Below are positions 10,583-14,371 of a stretch of 14,371 nucleotides of DNA, piece by piece. The notes under the pieces were generated by a model. That model searched no databases and was not told the DNA's origin. It saw nothing but the letters and a program-made list of their open reading frames with translations. The position numbers were made by a program, and so were the translations under genes. Each line of letters opens with the position of its first letter. Positions within the stretch are counted from its first letter, which is position 1. The stretch comes from an uncultured Nitrosomonadales bacterium (GTDB lineage: Bacteria > Pseudomonadota > Gammaproteobacteria > Burkholderiales > Gallionellaceae): NCBI GenBank assembly GCA_903934275.1, contig CAIZNF010000587.1, positions 1 through 14,371 of the forward strand, given 5' to 3'.

Positions 10583-10618
10583 TTCCATTGCATGACCTTC
10601 GAAATGGAGTTGGAATAA

Positions 10619-11578
10619 ATGCCGTGGTTGACCCTCACCGTTGACACCGATGCGGAACACGCAGAAGCGTTAAGCGAAACACTGCTGGAACTCGGCGCAC
10701 TGTCGGTGGACTTGCTGGATGCGGATGCCGGTACACCGGACGAGCAGGCGATTTTCGGCGAACCCGGCGAGCCGATGCCCGGCTTATGGCAACACAACCG
10801 CGTCAGCGCGTTGTTTGACGACGACCTGGATGTATCGGCCATACTGCATAAAGCCGCCAGCATTATCGGTCTCAAGCATCTCCCCAAACACCACATAGAA
10901 ACGCTGGCCGACCACGATTGGGTGCGCCTCACCCAAGCGCAGTTCGAGCCTATCCGTATCTCGGCACGGCTGTGGATCGTGCCGACCTGGCATACGCCTT
11001 CAGACCATAATGCGATCAATATCACGCTCGATCCCGGTCTGGCGTTCGGTACCGGCAGCCACCCCACCACGCGGCTGTGCCTGCGCTGGCTGGACGATAA
11101 CCTGCGAGGCGGCGAATCTGTGCTGGATTACGGTTGCGGTTCCGGCATCCTCGCCATTGCCGCACTCAAGCTGGGGGCTGCACGCGCCGCCGGTGTTGAT
11201 GTAGACTCACAGGCAGTGACCGCCAGTCGCGAGAATGCCGCCGCCAACCGGGTCGGAAACGTGCAGTTCTACCAACCTGACAATGCACCGCAAGGCAATG
11301 CCGCAGAGCTTTTGGGCGGACTCCCATACGACTTGGTGATAGCGAACATTTTGACCAACCCATTGCGCATACTCGCCCCATTGTTGGCGAATGCGACGCG
11401 GCAAGGTGGACAAATCGTGCTATCCGGCATACTTGAGGAGCAGGCGCAAGACATGATGAGTATCTACAGGCAATGGTTTGACATGAACGCCCCGATTTTC
11501 GAGGATGGCTGGTCATGCCTGTCGGGACGGAAGCGCCCTGCCCCAACAAAAGCACCCTTGGCGAAAGCACCAGAATGA
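10619..11578 (+). CDS. prmA: Ribosomal protein L11 methyltransferase
   Basis: PrmA uses S-adenosylmethionine to trimethylate ribosomal protein L11 at several residues. The N-terminal substrate domain begins MPWLTLTVDTDAEHAEAL, the typical start. The catalytic domain shows GTGSHPTTRLCLRWL, the SAM-binding motif VLDYGCGSGILAIAALKLG (from residue 168) and NILTNPL (from residue 243), the PrmA form of motif IV. Length is 319 residues against 293 in E. coli, partly through a Lys/Pro/Ala-rich C-terminal tail. A GGAG lies nine bases before the ATG. A short dyad (10584-10589 with 10603-10608) partly covers this ribosome-binding site. The stop overlaps the next start as ATGA. accC-prmA adjacency is common in proteobacteria. 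Confidence 0.95.
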   Translation: MPWLTLTVDTDAEHAEALSETLLELGALSVDLLDADAGTPDEQAIFGEPGEPMPGLWQHNRVSALFDDDLDVSAILHKAASIIGLKHLPKHHIETLADHDWVRLTQAQFEPIRISARLWIVPTWHTPSDHNAINITLDPGLAFGTGSHPTTRLCLRWLDDNLRGGESVLDYGCGSGILAIAALKLGAARAAGVDVDSQAVTASRENAAANRVGNVQFYQPDNAPQGNAAELLGGLPYDLVIANILTNPLRILAPLLANATRQGGQIVLSGILEEQAQDMMSIYRQWFDMNAPIFEDGWSCLSGRKRPAPTKAPLAKAPE

Positions 11579-12618
11579 GCGGAACCACACTCTGCAAGCA
11601 TTGCGACACGCGCTTCAAAGTTGCCGAAGAGCAATTGGAGTCCCACTCCGGCATGGTGCGCTGCGGGAATTGTCTGCAAGCCTTTGACGCTCGCCCCAGC
11701 TTCATCCCGGACCAGCCCAGCCCACAGCTTGAATTGCCGATGTTGGATGAGCCAATCACGCCGGTTGAAAAGTTGCCCGCTGACGGGCAGCAAGCTGCCG
11801 AAATTGCCGGGGTCATCGGGGCAACCGAGCTCATTGAAAAAATCATACTTACCGAGCAATCCGCATCTACCGAAAAAACCAATTTTGACGAAGTGCCACC
11901 GCCCGGAAATGAAGGTACTGTGGAAATCGGAGTGCCGGAGACCATCCACGACGAGAGCATTCACGACGAAATCACGCACAATGATCTTCTGAATTTCAAC
12001 CAACCAGCCGCCATTGAAACGCATGACTCAGCGCCGCATATTGACGCTGAGCTTGAAATGCAACCCATGACGCTGGCCGAACAAGTCGCCATCGTGCAAG
12101 ACGAAGACGAAGACGGTGTCGCGTTGCCCCCCGCACACCGCCGCTGGCCTTGGGTGACCGCGTCCGTCCTGTTGTTTTTTGTGCTATTCGCACAAGCCGT
12201 TTACTTCTTCCGTGTTGAATTATCCGCGCGCCTGCCCGGCTTGAAACCCGCGCTCACAGCCTATTGCCAGATACTCAAATGCAAAGTGCCGCTACCGCAA
12301 AACACCAACCTGATGGGCATCGAGTCCTCCGATCTGGAAGCGGATCCCGCCCAAGAAAATCAGTTCATCCTGACTGTCCTGCTACGCAACCGCGCCACCT
12401 ATGCGCAAGCATTCCCCAATCTGGAACTCACGCTCAACGACACTCAGGACAGGCCGCTGGCGCGACGCATATTTGTGCCGAAAGATTATTTGCCACCGGT
12501 GGAAAACGAAAAAACCGGCCTGCTGGCCAACCACGAGTTCAGCGTCAAACTGCATCTCGGCAGTGCTGATTTAAATCCGTCCGGGTATCGTTTGGCCCTG
12601 CATTATCCGCGCCAATAG
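11575..12618 (+). CDS. Zinc-ribbon (MJ0042) and DUF3426 single-span membrane protein
   Basis: The 347-residue protein opens with a zinc ribbon: CKHC (C7, C10) and CGNC (C30, C33), the MJ0042/zf-ribbon type. A long acidic, low-complexity stretch rich in Glu, Pro and Ile follows (about residues 45-185). Then come one membrane span (about 191-212, starting WPWV) and a C-terminal DUF3426 domain with PGLKPALTAYCQILKCKVPLP, a beta-sandwich-like segment and VPKDYLPP. The topology would be zinc ribbon in the cytoplasm and DUF3426 in the periplasm. The function of the family is not established. Genes of this type after prmA are typical of betaproteobacteria. The ATG overlaps the prmA stop; longer starts (11515) would lie inside prmA. 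Confidence 0.88.
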   Translation: MSGTTLCKHCDTRFKVAEEQLESHSGMVRCGNCLQAFDARPSFIPDQPSPQLELPMLDEPITPVEKLPADGQQAAEIAGVIGATELIEKIILTEQSASTEKTNFDEVPPPGNEGTVEIGVPETIHDESIHDEITHNDLLNFNQPAAIETHDSAPHIDAELEMQPMTLAEQVAIVQDEDEDGVALPPAHRRWPWVTASVLLFFVLFAQAVYFFRVELSARLPGLKPALTAYCQILKCKVPLPQNTNLMGIESSDLEADPAQENQFILTVLLRNRATYAQAFPNLELTLNDTQDRPLARRIFVPKDYLPPVENEKTGLLANHEFSVKLHLGSADLNPSGYRLALHYPRQ

Positions 12619-12655
12619 TGAACGTCCGTACATTTGCCTAAAAACGGCAGTTCGA

Positions 12656-12795
12656 TCCGCAGATTACGCAGATTAACGCAGATTTTCAGTCGGTTACGGA
12701 TATGTACCCAATCACCCAATAGGTGGGGCTACAGTCCAGTATTACTTGTTGTTTAATCGGCGAAAATCTGCGTAATCTGCGGACAACTGCTTTTT
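12656..12795. repeat. Long inverted repeat between convergent genes, possible bidirectional terminator
   Basis: Left arm 12656-12687 and right arm 12762-12783 share TCCGCAGATTACGCAG...ATTTTC. The left arm has one extra ATTAACGCAG unit. The likeness continues outward to GCAGTT on both sides (12648-12653; its complement at 12785-12790). The arms enclose about 74 bases. A T5 run (12791-12795) directly follows the right arm, which suits a terminator for the DUF3426 operon. On the other strand the element lies downstream of plsY. The same AGATTACGCAGAT wording is familiar as a dispersed intergenic repeat in many proteobacterial genomes, from memory. Confidence 0.6.
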
Positions 12796-12825
12796 CTAGG
12801 TTTAGGGATCACGCTAAAACACACT

Positions 12826-13434
12826 CTAAGCGGATCCGCGCTTGCCGATTCGCGCCTCTTTCCCATCCCGCAGATTCTGAATATTTTTTTTGTGTCGCCA
12901 AATCAGCAACAGCGAAATAATGCTGGTCGCAAACACCCATTCGGGCGGCAAGCCCAGAAGCGCCACATAAACTGGCGTAGCGACCGCCGCGATCAAGGCA
13001 GCTAGGGACGAAAAGCGGAATACCAGCGCCACAAGCAACCAAGTCAACAACGCGGCAAAACCTAAAAAAATATTTAAGCCCAGCAACACGCCCAGCGTCG
13101 TCGCCACCCCTTTGCCGCCCTGGAAGCGCAGGAATATCGGAAACAGATGCCCGATGAATACTGCCAGCGCCACAAGCGCGGTCAACGTCACCCCATTTGC
13201 GTCGCCTGTGGCGTAATGCATCGCCACAAACACCGCCCCCCAGCCTTTCGCCGCATCTCCCAGCAGCGTCAATGCCGCCGCAGCCTTCTTGCCGGTACGC
13301 AACACATTAGTCGCTCCGGGATTACCCGAACCATAGCTGCGCGGGTCTGGCAGGCCAAACAGTTTGCTCATCAACACCGCAAAGGAAATAGAGCCCAACA
13401 GGTAGGCGGCGACTACAAAAACTATGGTCAACAT
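12826..13434 (-). CDS. plsY: Glycerol-3-phosphate acyltransferase PlsY
   Basis: PlsY is an inner-membrane enzyme that transfers an acyl group from acyl-phosphate to glycerol-3-phosphate, the first step of phospholipid synthesis. The 202 residues are strongly hydrophobic with several membrane spans. They hold the three family motifs: [11 protein letters not shown], the glycerol-phosphate-binding [14 protein letters not shown] followed by DAAKG, and [21 protein letters not shown]. The ATG at 13434 follows AAGG at a spacing of eight; a TTG 24 bases earlier is less likely. It is divergent from folB, with 73 bases between the starts, the same head-to-head plsY/folB arrangement known from E. coli. 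Confidence 0.95.
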   Translation of the reverse strand: MLTIVFVVAAYLLGSISFAVLMSKLFGLPDPRSYGSGNPGATNVLRTGKKAAAALTLLGDAAKGWGAVFVAMHYATGDANGVTLTALVALAVFIGHLFPIFLRFQGGKGVATTLGVLLGLNIFLGFAALLTWLLVALVFRFSSLAALIAAVATPVYVALLGLPPEWVFATSIISLLLIWRHKKNIQNLRDGKEARIGKRGSA

Positions 13435-13507
13435 CGGTAATACCTTAGAATTGAGCAAGCGCGGATTTTACGCGAAACATTACCCAGCCACTAATCGGCA
13501 AAAATTC

Positions 13508-13897
13508 ATGGATATTATTTTTCTGCGCGAGCTCAAGGTCACCACATTAATAGGCATCTATGAATGGGAAAAGCGTGTACCGCAAACCTTGCAGCTCGAC
13601 CTAGACATCGCATTGCCCGATAGCTGCGCCTGCCAAACCGACCACATCAGCGACACGCTGGATTATGCAGAAGTCGCGCAACACATCCAGACCGTGCTGA
13701 GCAAAGGACATTTTTCACTGTTGGAGGTGCTGGCCGAACATATCGCACAGATCATCCTCAAGGATTTCAACGCTCCGTGGGTCAAGATCAGCGTCGCGAA
13801 ACTGCAAGCGATCCGCAACTGCAAAATGGTGGGGATTAGTATCGAGCGAAAACAGGTCGGGTGCGAGCAACATGCTGATCATAGGAGGAGCAGTTAG
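13508..13897 (+). CDS. folB: Dihydroneopterin aldolase
   Basis: FolB converts dihydroneopterin to 6-hydroxymethyl-dihydropterin and glycolaldehyde in folate synthesis. The 129-residue protein shows LRELKVTTLIGIYEWEKRVPQTLQLDL at its start, then SDTLDYAEVAQHI, HFSLLEVLAEHIA and the final VGISIER. The lysine expected to act in catalysis is present in SVAKLQAIRN, but the usual Lys-Pro-x-Ala reads Lys-Leu-Gln-Ala. A 14-residue tail follows the usual end. I chose the ATG at 13508 because MDIIFLREL is the family start; the longer frame from 13424 would overlap plsY. There is no clear ribosome-binding site. The strong AGGAGG at 13883-13888 lies near its end without a gene behind it. Confidence 0.92.
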   Translation: MDIIFLRELKVTTLIGIYEWEKRVPQTLQLDLDIALPDSCACQTDHISDTLDYAEVAQHIQTVLSKGHFSLLEVLAEHIAQIILKDFNAPWVKISVAKLQAIRNCKMVGISIERKQVGCEQHADHRRSS

Positions 13898-13980
13898 CCT
13901 CTCATAGTTATGAGTCAGCTCATATGGTGTTCGGTTTTTGTGTATTCGATGCCCTTCACCTTTTGGGTGAAGCCGCTGTT

Positions 13981-14037
13981 GCAGGAGTTCGATTTATCGG
14001 GCGATTGATTTGCTGGGCAATCAAATCGCGCTCCTAC
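13981..14037 (-). repeat. REP-like palindrome 1
   Basis: Arms 13981-13995 and 14023-14037 match at 12 of 15 positions. An inner stem TTGATT/AATCAA (14005-14010 with 14019-14024) lies within. Read on the minus strand it starts GTAGGAGCGCGATTT, sharing the first nine bases with the unit at 14152-14175. Confidence 0.55.
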
Positions 14038-14060
14038 GGGAAGACCGTTTGCCACTTCTC

Positions 14061-14085
14061 GGTTCCGGCTTGCCCGGCTTAGGTT
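14061..14085 (+). repeat. Short dispersed repeat, copy 2
   Basis: This copy has 22 of 25 bases in common with 237-261. It lies between two REP-like palindromes. Confidence 0.5.
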
Positions 14086-14110
14086 GATCGATTCCAAGCA
14101 GGAGCCAAGA

Positions 14111-14189
14111 AGTGCTGCGTAGAAGCGGACTCCAGTCCGCGAGCCGTTAAATCGCGACCTGGATGTCGCTCCTACGTGGCACTTTTTTT
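14111..14189 (+). terminator. Head-to-head REP pair (BIME-like) with T7 run, terminator-like
   Basis: A GTAG-initiated unit on plus (14119-14142, stem GCGGACT/AGTCCGC) faces a GTAG-initiated unit on minus (14152-14175, stem GCGAC/GTCGC). The outer arms AGTGC..CGTAG and CTACG..GCACT (14111-14122 with 14172-14183) pair as well, so the whole can fold as one long cruciform. Seven T (14183-14189) follow at once, so it may terminate folB transcription. REP units with a 5' GTAG are known to be spread by RAYT transposases; none is in the window. Confidence 0.6.
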
Positions 14190-14228
14190 GTGTTAGCCCA
14201 ACGTAGGGTTACCTAATATTGGCACGGT

Positions 14229-14313
14229 GTCTAACGAATAGCGTTTATCTGCCGCCCTAGCCAAACTTGTTTAACCCGCATCCCGTGTTGGCGGCAGATA
14301 AACCTTGTTGGAC
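14229..14313 (+). other. attC-like inverted structure
   Basis: A perfect 14-bp inverted repeat (14243-14256 with 14290-14303, arm GTTTATCTGCCGCC) is flanked outside by GTCTAAC (14229-14235) and GTTGGAC (14307-14313). These fit the integron core-box patterns RYYYAAC and GTTRRRY. The total of 85 bases is within the size range of attC sites. The outer spacers are unequal (7 and 3 bases) and the loop is 33 bases. A plain hairpin or a small transposable remnant would explain it too. Confidence 0.35.
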
Positions 14314-14371
14314 TAAACCTTCGGAGAGCGGAACCTATGGGGATTGTAAGGCTTTGCGGCTGGTCGTCAAC

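Larger units (their letters stand above)
13898..14371. other. Non-coding region full of palindromes after folB
   Basis: I recognise no gene. The stretch holds small hairpins CTCATA/TATGAG (13901-13914) and CTTCACC/GGTGAAG (13954-13972), three REP-like units (13981-14037, 14119-14142, 14152-14175), a second copy of the 25-base repeat (14061-14085), and an attC-like structure (14229-14313). The last 35 bases are open from an ATG at 14337 with GGAG ten bases upstream, but too little remains to call a gene. Confidence 0.6.

Noticed and set aside
9242..10660. Long minus-strand reading frame of 472 codons opposite accC
   Set aside because: It is antisense to a textbook AccC whose catalytic residues keep E. 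coli numbering. The translation is rich in His, Arg, Gln and Phe and resembles no family, as expected from GC-biased codons read backwards.
13954..13972. CTTCACC/GGTGAAG hairpin as folB terminator
   Set aside because: It has no T run behind it. The cruciform at 14111-14189 with T7 is the better terminator candidate.
13910..14008. 32-codon frame after folB
   Set aside because: The SD is too far away, the frame runs into a REP-like palindrome, and the product resembles nothing known.

Overview
The window reads as a chromosomal stretch of a betaproteobacterium. A Nitrosomonadales/Gallionellaceae-type iron or nitrogen oxidiser is a plausible guess, but the exact genus is inference. The evidence is the gene content and order (leuS-lptE-holA, then cutA-dsbD-aroQ-accB-accC-prmA-zinc-ribbon DUF3426 gene, then plsY and folB divergent), the type of LeuS, and the many short palindromic intergenic repeats. 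No tRNA, rRNA, CRISPR array, full insertion sequence or phage gene was recognised.

Layout. Positions 1-523 hold no convincing gene but several hairpins and a GTAGG-type palindrome. At 524-1156 lies an orphan ParA/MinD-like P-loop ATPase, read from a TTG start. A 318-base gap follows with a 14-bp hairpin and, at its end, a TATAAT box that sets the leuS start at 1475. From leuS to folB the window is almost entirely housekeeping: leucyl-tRNA synthetase, the outer-membrane LPS assembly lipoprotein LptE, DNA polymerase III delta, CutA, DsbD, dehydroquinase, the biotin carrier and biotin carboxylase of acetyl-CoA carboxylase, the L11 methyltransferase PrmA and a membrane zinc-ribbon protein. Several neighbours overlap by ATGA (holA/cutA, prmA/DUF3426) or are a few bases apart, so they are probably cotranscribed in two or three operons. 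plsY is on the minus strand, convergent with the DUF3426 gene and divergent from folB. The last 474 bases hold REP/BIME-like palindromes, a terminator-like cruciform, and an 85-bp structure resembling an integron attC site.

Most unusual point: the accB-accC junction. The first 35 bases of accC occur twice, 121 bp apart (33/35 identical, both differences synonymous). The upstream copy opens a 42-codon reading frame that ends on a TGA inside the true accC start region. The inserted DNA also carries an inverted copy of accC codons 9-15, so the accC ribosome-binding region lies in the loop of a 17-bp stem. This is either a rearrangement scar or a translational control element.

Secondary points are a roughly 50-residue enlargement inside the LeuS editing domain, the orphan ParA-like ATPase, the attC-like site, and several repeat elements. 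No complete new multigene system is evident.
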